Shown: positions 37,547-44,573 of the stretch, piece by piece
Layout: every line of letters starts with the position of its first letter
Numbering within the stretch: the first letter of the stretch is position 1
Source: Mesopusillimonas faecipullorum
Lineage (GTDB): Bacteria; Pseudomonadota; Gammaproteobacteria; Burkholderiales; Burkholderiaceae_B
DNA: 64,000 bases
Direction: 5' to 3'
Assembly: GCF_020539505.1 (NCBI RefSeq)
Contig: NZ_JACDXW010000001.1
Location: forward strand, 1 to 64,000
Position numbers and translations under genes: made by a program
The notes under the pieces: model-generated
The model's database searches: none
Told to the model about the DNA's origin: nothing
The model's input: only the letters and a program-made list of their open reading frames with translations

Positions 37547-38866
37547 TCAGCGCGGCGCAGCCGGCAAGGCATCGATGCGCACCCTTCCCTGTTCTGAGCT
37601 GACATGAACCGGCAAGGCCCGAGGTAACAGTCGATATAGGGTTGCAGGGTCTTGCAGATCGAAGGTGCCAGTCAATTTAAGGGCCGCCACCTTGGGGTCA
37701 GGGATGTACGCAGGCGCATGCCCGTAACGGGAAAACTCGGCGGTGATACCTGCCAGCGTCTGATCATGGAAACTGATGCGCCCTTCTCGCCAAGGCGCTA
37801 TCTGTTCGGGTGCAATCTTGGATAGCTCGCCAGGCCAGTTGTTCGTAGCCATCGTAAGCTGTTGCCCGGTCTGTAAGCGAATGGCTTGCGGCGCACGCCA
37901 AAACGTGCGCCACGAACGGGCTGACATAGGCTCGACCTGTACCTGACCCGACTCAACCGCCACGCTGACACCCGGATAGCCCGGTGAGGCAGGCGTATGC
38001 CGCACAGAAAAACGCGTGCCCAATACGGTAATCCGGAATCCACCCGCCACGACCTCGAAGGGGCGCTGGGCATCATGGCTGACGGAAAACAGCACCTGCC
38101 CCTCGTCAAGCACAATCTCGCGGCGGTCGGCGTACAACTCGGCCTGCAGCACTGTGGCGGTATCCAGATACAGCTCACTACCATCGGCGAGCACAAACTG
38201 GCGCGCCTCGCCGGTTGACGTGGCTAAGTGCTGCACATGCGGTAGCTCGCGCTGCGTCCATAACACGCGCCCCGCCCCCAATACCGCCAAGCCTGCCAGC
38301 GCAGAAAGTACCAGACGGCGATCCCATTCTTGGCGTCCGCGCCGGCAATCCTTGACCGCCGCACTGATGTGTTGCTCTACCATTTTCTGAGTCATCCCCA
38401 TGCGGGAGGCAATCTCGGCATGAGACAGGCCTTCAAAACGATGCAAGATAAAGGCTTCGCGTCGCCGTGGCGGCATGGCACCAATGACTTCAAGCAATGC
38501 TTGGACTGCTTGATTGGACATGGCTGCAGTTTCGGGTTCGTAAAGACTGGCAGCGGGCGTGTCTGGATTGTCATCCTCGAGTTCGCACCCCTGGCCCCGT
38601 ACCGTCGCGCGTCTATGCTGATCCACCATAAGATTCTTGGCGGTGCGATAAAGCAATGCGCGAGGTTCGGCTATGGCATCGCCACGCTGTTGCGCACTCA
38701 GCACCCGCAGGTAGGTTTCTTGCACAGTGTCGGCAGCAGTGTCGGGATCCCGTGTGGAACGAGCACAGAAATTCAGAAGTTCGCGGTAATAATGTTCCAG
38801 CAAGGCAAGTGCCCCGGATGAGAAACAGCAGGCGTAGGAATTTATAAAAATGATACTTATTATCAT
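37547..38866 (-). CDS. ECF sigma factor fused to FecR-type anti-sigma factor (IutY-like cell-surface signalling protein)
   Basis: One frame encodes both parts of a FecI/FecR system. Counting from the ATG at 38866: sigma region 2 (about 22-90, DTVQETYLRVL), sigma region 4 (about 120-175, RREAFILHRFEGLSHAEIA), a single membrane helix (about 184-203), then the periplasmic FecR domain (about 217-315, with the conserved VLGTRF at 282-287) and a receptor-contacting C-terminal domain (about 360-435). The cytoplasmic FecR N-terminal domain that normally holds the sigma factor is missing. Known precedent: IutY of Pseudomonas putida, a natural sigma/anti-sigma hybrid. The start is uncertain: the ATG at 38866 lies in the Fur box; the next in-frame candidate is TTG at 38803. 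It may be functional or a deletion fusion; the receptor gene downstream is broken. Confidence 0.85.
   Translation of the reverse strand: MIISIIFINSYACCFSSGALALLEHYYRELLNFCARSTRDPDTAADTVQETYLRVLSAQQRGDAIAEPRALLYRTAKNLMVDQHRRATVRGQGCELEDDNPDTPAASLYEPETAAMSNQAVQALLEVIGAMPPRRREAFILHRFEGLSHAEIASRMGMTQKMVEQHISAAVKDCRRGRQEWDRRLVLSALAGLAVLGAGRVLWTQRELPHVQHLATSTGEARQFVLADGSELYLDTATVLQAELYADRREIVLDEGQVLFSVSHDAQRPFEVVAGGFRITVLGTRFSVRHTPASPGYPGVSVAVESGQVQVEPMSARSWRTFWRAPQAIRLQTGQQLTMATNNWPGELSKIAPEQIAPWREGRISFHDQTLAGITAEFSRYGHAPAYIPDPKVAALKLTGTFDLQDPATLYRLLPRALPVHVSSEQGRVRIDALPAAPR
38851..38865 (-). promoter_or_regulatory. Fur box controlling the sigma/anti-sigma gene
   Basis: On the minus strand TGATAAT-A-AGTATCA matches the 7-1-7 Fur consensus TGATAAT-N-ATTATCA at 13 of 14 positions, within an AT-rich stretch with TATAAA just downstream. 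It overlaps the first possible ATG of the fusion gene, so the true start may lie further inside. Iron repression of the signalling locus is the natural reading. Confidence 0.75.
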
Positions 38867-38902
38867 TCTAGCGCCGCCACTGACCGTTCTCCTAGTGCTG
38901 AA

Positions 38903-39112
38903 TTCAAGGTTCAAGGCTCATCGCGCAAAATCTGCGGTATGCTTGGCGGACTGTTCCCTGGATAGCGCTTAAGGCCCGCCAGGCAAGCTCCTTTGCCCTT
39001 CCGACATTTCAAGGTTCAAGGCTCATCGCGCAAAATCTGCGGTATGCTTGGCGGACTGTTCCCTGGATAGCGCTTAAGGCCCGCCAGGCAAGCTCCTTTG
39101 CCCTTCCGACAT
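38903..39112. repeat. perfect 105-bp tandem duplication
   Basis: Bases 38903-39007 and 39008-39112 are identical over all 105 positions, both beginning TTCAAGGTTCAAGG and ending CTTCCGACAT. The second copy ends on the AT of the NUDIX start codon (39111-39113), so the whole upstream region of that gene is doubled. Each unit begins with a short TTCAAGG doublet. No open frame in the unit looks like a real gene. Perfect identity implies a recent event, active homogenisation or an assembly artefact. Confidence 0.95.
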
Positions 39113-39707
39113 GACTGCACCTGCTCAGCCGTTCTATTTCCCTGCGCCCCGCGCCCAAAAATACTGCAGTCAGTGCAGCCATCCAATTTCAATGCGCATT
39201 CCGCCAGACGACAATCGCCTGCGGGCGGTGTGTGAACACTGCGGCGCAGTGCACTACCAAAACCCACGCAACGTGGTTGGCGTGTTGCCCATTTGGCAGA
39301 ACAAAGTCTTGCTGTGCCGTAGGGCCATCGAGCCGCGCCATGGTAAATGGACCTTGCCCGCAGGCTTTATGGAACTTGGAGAAACCACGGCGCAAGGCGC
39401 CATGCGCGAAACCCAGGAAGAAGCAGGCGCTCAGATAGAGCTTGGGCCTTTGTATACCGTCATCGACGTCCCATACGCCGAGCAAGTGCACTTTTTCTAC
39501 CTTGCCAAGGTGCTATCCGAGGATCTCTTTCCTGGCCCTGAAAGCCTTGAGGCAGCGTTCTTCTCTTTGGATGACATTCCCTGGAACGACTTGGCTTTTC
39601 GCACTGTCACCACTACGCTGGAACATTATGTGCGCGATGCAGAAAAAGGGCTTTTCCCCATCCACCACTACGATATCCCCATCCCATTCTCGGATAAGGC
39701 CGGCTGA
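39111..39707 (+). CDS. NUDIX hydrolase with N-terminal zinc ribbon (ADP-ribose/NADH pyrophosphatase-like)
   Basis: Cleaves a nucleoside diphosphate linked to another moiety. A zinc ribbon with CSQC and CEHC lies at about 19-46, and the NUDIX box begins at GFMELGETTAQGAMRET and continues QEEAG, with the required REXXEEXG residues. Length is 198 residues. The start codon falls on the last bases of the 105-bp duplication; no clear Shine-Dalgarno sequence is seen. Substrate is not determined. Confidence 0.88.
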   Translation: MTAPAQPFYFPAPRAQKYCSQCSHPISMRIPPDDNRLRAVCEHCGAVHYQNPRNVVGVLPIWQNKVLLCRRAIEPRHGKWTLPAGFMELGETTAQGAMRETQEEAGAQIELGPLYTVIDVPYAEQVHFFYLAKVLSEDLFPGPESLEAAFFSLDDIPWNDLAFRTVTTTLEHYVRDAEKGLFPIHHYDIPIPFSDKAG

Positions 39708-39754
39708 GAAACGAAGCACGCATGACCCGGCCTTCAAATTTCCCGGAGCAAGAC

Positions 39755-40192
39755 ATGCAGCACGATACTTCCCCAGTTAATTTCGCCAAACACAGCGCCC
39801 CGATTTACCAGGCTTTACTCAAAACCCAAGAAACCATTATTGCGGCAGGGCTCAATCCTCTGCTTCACCATCTGGTGGTACTGCGCGCGTCGCAAATCAA
39901 CGCATGTGCCTTCTGCGTCAAGATGCACCTTAGCGAGGCACGCCGCGATGGCGAAACCGAAGCCCGCCTGGATAGACTCATAGTCTGGCGGCACGTAGAC
40001 GACTTCACACCTGCCGAAAAAGCCGCCCTGGCCTGGACAGAAGCCCTGACCACCCTTAAAGAAGACACTGTTTTCGGCATCCTACGTGCGCGTTTGCGCG
40101 AGCACTTCAACGAAGCGCAAATCAGCGCCCTCACCGCCACTATTGCAATGATCAATCTTTGGAACCGCGTACAGATCTCCCAACACGCTTAA
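39755..40192 (+). CDS. carboxymuconolactone decarboxylase/AhpD-family protein
   Basis: Small helical protein of 145 residues. The AhpD-like redox motif is CAFCVKMH (Cys pair plus His), typical of alkylhydroperoxidase-like CMD proteins. The open frame begins at 39722, but the ATG at 39755 has GGAG a few bases upstream and gives the usual start near MQHDTSPVNFAKH. It may act in peroxide or thiol redox; the true substrate is unknown. It lies about 45 bp after the NUDIX gene. Confidence 0.8.
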   Translation: MQHDTSPVNFAKHSAPIYQALLKTQETIIAAGLNPLLHHLVVLRASQINACAFCVKMHLSEARRDGETEARLDRLIVWRHVDDFTPAEKAALAWTEALTTLKEDTVFGILRARLREHFNEAQISALTATIAMINLWNRVQISQHA

Positions 40193-40268
40193 GCCCTCTG
40201 TTTGCCAGGGGTAATACGGCCTAAAATGTTTTGATCACTGACTCAACGCTTTTAACACCCAGACGACC

Positions 40269-40856
40269 ATGGATGATCTCGTCCTGAAAGCCATGCAACG
40301 CTGGCCTGATGTTCCCGCCGTTCACGGATGGCTATCTCTGGACGCACGTGGTCGCTGGAAGCTGCACCCTACAGGCGGAGCCGCCAATACCCCCGCCGAG
40401 CCGGGCGAATCCATTAGCAATCCGAGCTTGCTAGCCTTCATCAACCGCAACTATGCGGCTGACGAACAAGGACGCTGGTTTTTTCAGAACGGCCCTCAAC
40501 GGGTTTACGCACAGCTTGAGGCCGCACCTTATGTCATCCGCCTGGCCGAGGATGGCATAGGCTTACAAACCCACACCGGTTTGCCTGTAGATGCAGTGCA
40601 CGAATGGCTACCAGACGACGAAGGGCATATGTACGTGCGCACCGCACTGGGGCCGGGGCGAATCGAAGACCGAGACCTGCCCGCTCTGTTGCCGCGCTTG
40701 GAAACCGATGCCGGCAACTTGCTGGATGCGCTTGAGCAAGGGGCTACGCACGGCTGGGTGGATCATCCACAACTGCCCCGCGCGCCGTGGCGTCAGATTC
40801 CCACCCAAGAGGTCTCGGGCCATCTGGGTTTTCTACTCGGCCCTACACAAGTATGA
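40269..40856 (+). CDS. conserved hypothetical protein of betaproteobacteria
   Basis: Soluble protein of 195 residues without signal peptide or membrane helix. Conserved-looking segments are VPAVHGWLSLDARGRW, LLAFINRNYAADEQGRWFFQNGPQRVY and VHEWLPDDEGHMYVRT. I recognise it as a family seen widely in Burkholderiales (recalled as a DUF2946-type entry, number uncertain) with no known function. It overlaps aat by 4 nt (ATGA), so it is co-translated with that gene. Confidence 0.7.
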   Translation: MDDLVLKAMQRWPDVPAVHGWLSLDARGRWKLHPTGGAANTPAEPGESISNPSLLAFINRNYAADEQGRWFFQNGPQRVYAQLEAAPYVIRLAEDGIGLQTHTGLPVDAVHEWLPDDEGHMYVRTALGPGRIEDRDLPALLPRLETDAGNLLDALEQGATHGWVDHPQLPRAPWRQIPTQEVSGHLGFLLGPTQV

Positions 40857-41674
40857 AACCAGCGGTATGGGTCGCCCCCGGCGAACCCCTCCCCGATCCA
40901 CGTCAGGCGGGGCCCGAAGGCCTGGTCGCAGTCGGTATGGATCTCTCCACCGAACGCTTACGCGAGGCTTACGCCCAGGGTTTGTTTCCTTGGTTCAATG
41001 AAGGCGACCCGGTACTGTGGTGGAGCCCCGACCCACGTATGGTGTTGGCCTGCGCCGACTTCAAAGTGTCGCGATCCTTGGGCAAAAAGCTGCGCCAGCT
41101 AGAGCGCAACGAAAGCTTGTCATGTCCAGCACTGCGCGTTACCACCAATTTGGCCTTTACTGAGGTCATGCGTGCTTGCGCCGGCCCACGCAAAGGCGCC
41201 AACGGCACGTGGATATTGCCCCCCTTGCAGCAGGTCTATACCGACTGGCATGAGCTGGGCTATGTGCACAGCATAGAAACCTGGCAAGAGGGCGAACTCG
41301 TCGGAGGCTTGTACGGCGTGTGTCTAGGCCGAATGTTCTTCGGAGAATCCATGTTCAGCCGCGCCACCGATGCTTCCAAGATAGCATTGGCATATCTCGT
41401 GAATTTCTTGCGCCGCAACGGCGTTACCCACATAGACTGCCAACAGGAAACCAGCCATTTAGCCAGCTTGGGTGCTCAGCCCTTGGGCCGAGACGATTTT
41501 CTGAGCTTTATAAAGGGGGCCATCAACCAAGCTGGCTTTAGCTGGGGCCGCGGAGTACTATACCAGGATGGCCGATTACTGGAAAACAAAACAGAAATCT
41601 GTGCACCTTTAAGGGGTGCTGGCGGTAGCCGGCATGCGGTTCAATTCGCCCATGGCAAAAGCCAGATTGACTGA
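40853..41674 (+). CDS. aat: leucyl/phenylalanyl-tRNA-protein transferase
   Basis: N-end-rule enzyme attaching Leu or Phe to proteins with N-terminal Arg or Lys, marking them for ClpAP. Hallmarks are GLVAVGMDLSTERL, QGLFPWFNEGDPVLWWSPDPR, and GGLYGVCLGRMFFGESMFS; the His-Cys-Glu-containing DCQQETSHLASLGA follows. The start replaces a longer frame at 40787 and overlaps the preceding gene by 4 nt. Length of 273 residues is longer than the E. coli enzyme; the last ~22 codons overlap the convergent tolC-like gene. Confidence 0.95.
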   Translation: MKPAVWVAPGEPLPDPRQAGPEGLVAVGMDLSTERLREAYAQGLFPWFNEGDPVLWWSPDPRMVLACADFKVSRSLGKKLRQLERNESLSCPALRVTTNLAFTEVMRACAGPRKGANGTWILPPLQQVYTDWHELGYVHSIETWQEGELVGGLYGVCLGRMFFGESMFSRATDASKIALAYLVNFLRRNGVTHIDCQQETSHLASLGAQPLGRDDFLSFIKGAINQAGFSWGRGVLYQDGRLLENKTEICAPLRGAGGSRHAVQFAHGKSQID

Positions 41675-43117
41675 GCCTACCAAACCCGCCGTATGCGCAA
41701 CGCTCAGTGCCTCTTGTGCCCCCAATAAGCCATCATGCGCTTCGGTAAGCAGCGTCATACCTGTCAAGCCTTCACGATAAGAAGCCAGGGCGCCGTCATA
41801 AGTAAGTTGTGCGGCCTGAACCAATTCGTTGGCGGCGCGGTACGACTCCAGGGCGGTACGCAGCACATCGGCGGCGATCACCATCTGCTTGTAAGCGTCG
41901 TTCTGCGTTCGGCGCAGTCGCTCTTGCGCATTCTTGACGCGTAACTGCGCTTCATGAATTTGCTTGGTACGCAGGCCACCATCATAAAGAGGGATATTCA
42001 GCATAAGCAAAGCACCGCTGGAAGCGGCTTGCGAGCTGATGCCGGGCAAAGTCCCGACGCTGAGTTTGCCCGTGGGGTGTGAAACAAAGCCCATCAACAT
42101 CAGTTTGGGCATGAAACTGGCCCGGGCGGAATCCACACCGGCCAAGCTAGCCTGATGAGCCGCTTGCAAGGCTTGTACATCGGGTCGACTCGCAATCGCT
42201 TTTTGCAGTTGGGGATTGCCAGGGATGTCCAGATCCGACGGCAACGCACGCTCAGCACTGTCAGTGACTTGTAGTTCGGCGTCAGGAGGCAGGCCCACCG
42301 CCCCCAGCAGCATCTGATAAGCCTGACGCGTCTGGGCTTTGCTGCTTACCAAATGCAGCCGGGCTTGCGCCTTCAACTGCCTTGCCTGGGCCGCCTCTAT
42401 GGTGGTGCCCAAACCGTTGCGCACGCGTTCCAGCGCTATGTCTTCTATGGTTGCGGCATTACGCAAGCCTTCAGCCGCCTGCTTCTCACGGCTGCGAGCT
42501 GAGTTATAGGTGTAATAGCTGGTAGAGACCTCGGCGATGACAGCCTGGTGAGCCTGGGTAAACGCAAAACGGCTGGCAAGCGCAAGTTTATCCGCACCTT
42601 GTTGAAGGGCGTTGCGTTTACCGAAATCAAACAGCAACCATTGCAAGGTGATGGCAGGCACCACACCATGAAGGTGTGTCTGGTAGTCCAACTCAAACTC
42701 ACGCCCCAGCAAGCGCACACTGTCGCTACGGTCATTATGCATGTAACCGCCCACAATGTTGGCACTAATGAAGGGCAGATAGGTGCTTTCAACCATGCCG
42801 GCCGCAGCTGCGGCCTGCTGCGCCTCGCCCCAGGCAATACGCGTGCTGGGATTCAATTGCTGCGCCAGGTCGATCAGCTCTACCAGCGTATAAACATGCT
42901 TGGGCTTGAACTCTGGGGAAATCAGCTCGTGCGTTTGCAGCGCTGTAGGGCTCTCGTACAATTGTGGCGGCACAGACAACGCTTGCGCTTGTGAAACACT
43001 GCTTTGCCCCGAAACCTTGCCAGGCCCGCGATCAGGGGCTGCGGCGCAGGCGCCCAGAGTCAATAGCAGTGCTGGTAGCAGCGCACGCAAGGTGTGGAGT
43101 CCAATTGACGACAGCAT
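41609..43117 (-). CDS. TolC-family outer-membrane efflux lipoprotein (FusA/NodT-like)
   Basis: Outer-membrane channel of a tripartite pump. The ATG at 43117 opens a lipoprotein signal ending in LTLGAC; the open frame upstream to 43246 is not used. Two OEP repeats follow with long coiled-coil helices, e.g. around YNSARSREKQAAEGLRNA and NAQERLRRTQNDAYKQM. Length is about 502 residues. It is divergent from the ytcA/fusion/FUSC genes across about 105 bp and overlaps the aat 3' end by 66 bp. Together with its neighbours it makes a fusaric-acid-type pump for aromatic acids. Confidence 0.9.
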   Translation of the reverse strand: MLSSIGLHTLRALLPALLLTLGACAAAPDRGPGKVSGQSSVSQAQALSVPPQLYESPTALQTHELISPEFKPKHVYTLVELIDLAQQLNPSTRIAWGEAQQAAAAAGMVESTYLPFISANIVGGYMHNDRSDSVRLLGREFELDYQTHLHGVVPAITLQWLLFDFGKRNALQQGADKLALASRFAFTQAHQAVIAEVSTSYYTYNSARSREKQAAEGLRNAATIEDIALERVRNGLGTTIEAAQARQLKAQARLHLVSSKAQTRQAYQMLLGAVGLPPDAELQVTDSAERALPSDLDIPGNPQLQKAIASRPDVQALQAAHQASLAGVDSARASFMPKLMLMGFVSHPTGKLSVGTLPGISSQAASSGALLMLNIPLYDGGLRTKQIHEAQLRVKNAQERLRRTQNDAYKQMVIAADVLRTALESYRAANELVQAAQLTYDGALASYREGLTGMTLLTEAHDGLLGAQEALSVAHTAGLVGSVNLAFAMGELNRMPATASTP

Positions 43118-43222
43118 GGCGGGCCGAGTCGAGTTCACGGAGCCCGTAGTATATGATGGCCGGCATATTGAACGCATGAAGCCAAGCCAAACTTGTGCAC
43201 GCCCTTCAGAATGTAGTCTCCT

Positions 43223-43516
43223 ATGAAAACTTATCGCCCTCGACAACTTTATCTGCAGAGCACCTTGCGATATCTGGGTTTGGCTTTACTCCTGCCGCTA
43301 CTGAGCGGGTGCTCCGGCTCCCCCAGCATCTATATTGCAGGGTCGTATTTTCCCGCTTGGCTGCTGGCCGCCATTGCAGCCATTGTGCTCACCCTCATCG
43401 TCCGGCTGGTACTCATCCGCATAGGCATAGACGACAACCTCCCCTTGCGTCTTCTGGTCTATGTATGCATGGCCTTGGCGCTAACCTTCACCTTGCTTCT
43501 TGTGTTTTTTGATTGA
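43223..43516 (+). CDS. small YtcA-like inner-membrane lipoprotein of efflux operon
   Basis: 97-residue protein with a lipoprotein-like signal (LLPLLSGC) and two further hydrophobic helices (about 42-64 and 74-95). Small proteins of this kind (YtcA/AaeX/DUF1656-like) regularly precede the membrane-fusion gene of FUSC-type pumps. The next gene begins 7 bp after its stop. Role in the pump is not defined. Confidence 0.75.
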   Translation: MKTYRPRQLYLQSTLRYLGLALLLPLLSGCSGSPSIYIAGSYFPAWLLAAIAAIVLTLIVRLVLIRIGIDDNLPLRLLVYVCMALALTFTLLLVFFD

Positions 43517-43523
43517 CGGCCCC

Positions 43524-44573
43524 ATGAACACGCCTGCTCAACACAGCTCTATCAAGCCCCTGGCCATACTTGTAGCCCTACTGGTCATAGCAGCGGCCAT
43601 CGTGCTTGGTACTTTGTACTTACTGCGTGCCGCCAAGAACCCCAGCTCTGAGGACGCCGTGATAAGTGCCAATGTGGTGCATATCTCCAGCTCTTTACCT
43701 GGCCATATTGAAAGCATGGAGGTTACAGACGGGCAATTCGTGCACAAAGATGACCTACTCTTTACGGTAGACCCTGCTTTTTATCAGTTGCGCTACGAGC
43801 AGGCCCAAGCAGAATTGGCCCTGGCCGAAGCCACATATGCCGCTAAGGAAAGGGCTATACGAGCCGAAACCCATAACGCCAGCATTGCGCAAGAACAGAT
43901 TAACCGGGCACGCACCAACCTGGCCATGGCAACCCAGACTCAGCAACGCTTGGCTAATTTGGCTACCAAGGGTTATGTTGCCAAGCAGCAACTGGACGAA
44001 GCCACTACGCTGAAACGCGATGCCCAGATCAGCCTGAACCAAGCCCTGGAGCAAGCAGGCGCAGCCCAGGCTTTGGTGGGCACGTCGGACGCCGAGTTGG
44101 CCATGGTGCAAATCAGTCAAGCCGGCTTGGCCATGGCCAAGCGCAACCTCGAACTCACGCAGATCAAAGCTCCGCATAACGGGCTTATCGCCGGTTTACA
44201 CACAGCCTCGGGTGAACACCTTCTGCCCGGGGCCTCGGTGTTCACGCTCATAGATACTGATTCTTGGCACGCCACAGGCATGTACCTTGAGACAGACCTG
44301 AAACGCATCAGCATAGGCGATTGCGCCACCGTCTACGTTTTGGCCGACCCCTCGCGCGCGCTAACGGGCAAAGTAGACACCATAGGTTGGGGCGTCAGCA
44401 GTACCGGAGAGGTCAACCTGCCCTTCAACTTACCTTACGTACAAAAATCCTTGAACTGGGTGCGTGTCGCCCAGCGCTTTCCCGTCCGGATTCGACTGGC
44501 TGAGCCGCCTCCTGATCTGATGCGTGTCGGCGCCTCCGCAACGATCGTCATTCACTCCAATGACGACTGCTAG
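43524..44573 (+). CDS. HlyD/EmrA-family membrane fusion protein
   Basis: Periplasmic adaptor joining the inner-membrane pump to the outer-membrane channel. There is one N-terminal membrane helix (about 15-38), a biotinyl-lipoyl half (ISSSLPGHIESMEVTDGQFV), a coiled-coil hairpin (about 90-205) and the second lipoyl half with IKAPHNGLIAGL. Length is 349 residues. The ATG at 43524 gives a sensible anchor; its stop lies 14 nt inside the FUSC gene. It resembles AaeA and FusE-type adaptors. Confidence 0.9.
   Translation: MNTPAQHSSIKPLAILVALLVIAAAIVLGTLYLLRAAKNPSSEDAVISANVVHISSSLPGHIESMEVTDGQFVHKDDLLFTVDPAFYQLRYEQAQAELALAEATYAAKERAIRAETHNASIAQEQINRARTNLAMATQTQQRLANLATKGYVAKQQLDEATTLKRDAQISLNQALEQAGAAQALVGTSDAELAMVQISQAGLAMAKRNLELTQIKAPHNGLIAGLHTASGEHLLPGASVFTLIDTDSWHATGMYLETDLKRISIGDCATVYVLADPSRALTGKVDTIGWGVSSTGEVNLPFNLPYVQKSLNWVRVAQRFPVRIRLAEPPPDLMRVGASATIVIHSNDDC

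Noticed and set aside
38915-39110. Small gene within the 105-bp repeat unit
   Set aside because: The short frames there lack ribosome sites and family resemblance; the longest on the minus strand runs from the repeat into the NUDIX antisense.
33432-39112. Genomic island with att sites at tRNA-Cys
   Set aside because: No integrase and no repeated tRNA 3' end could be found by eye inside the block; only the weaker accessory-block observation was kept.
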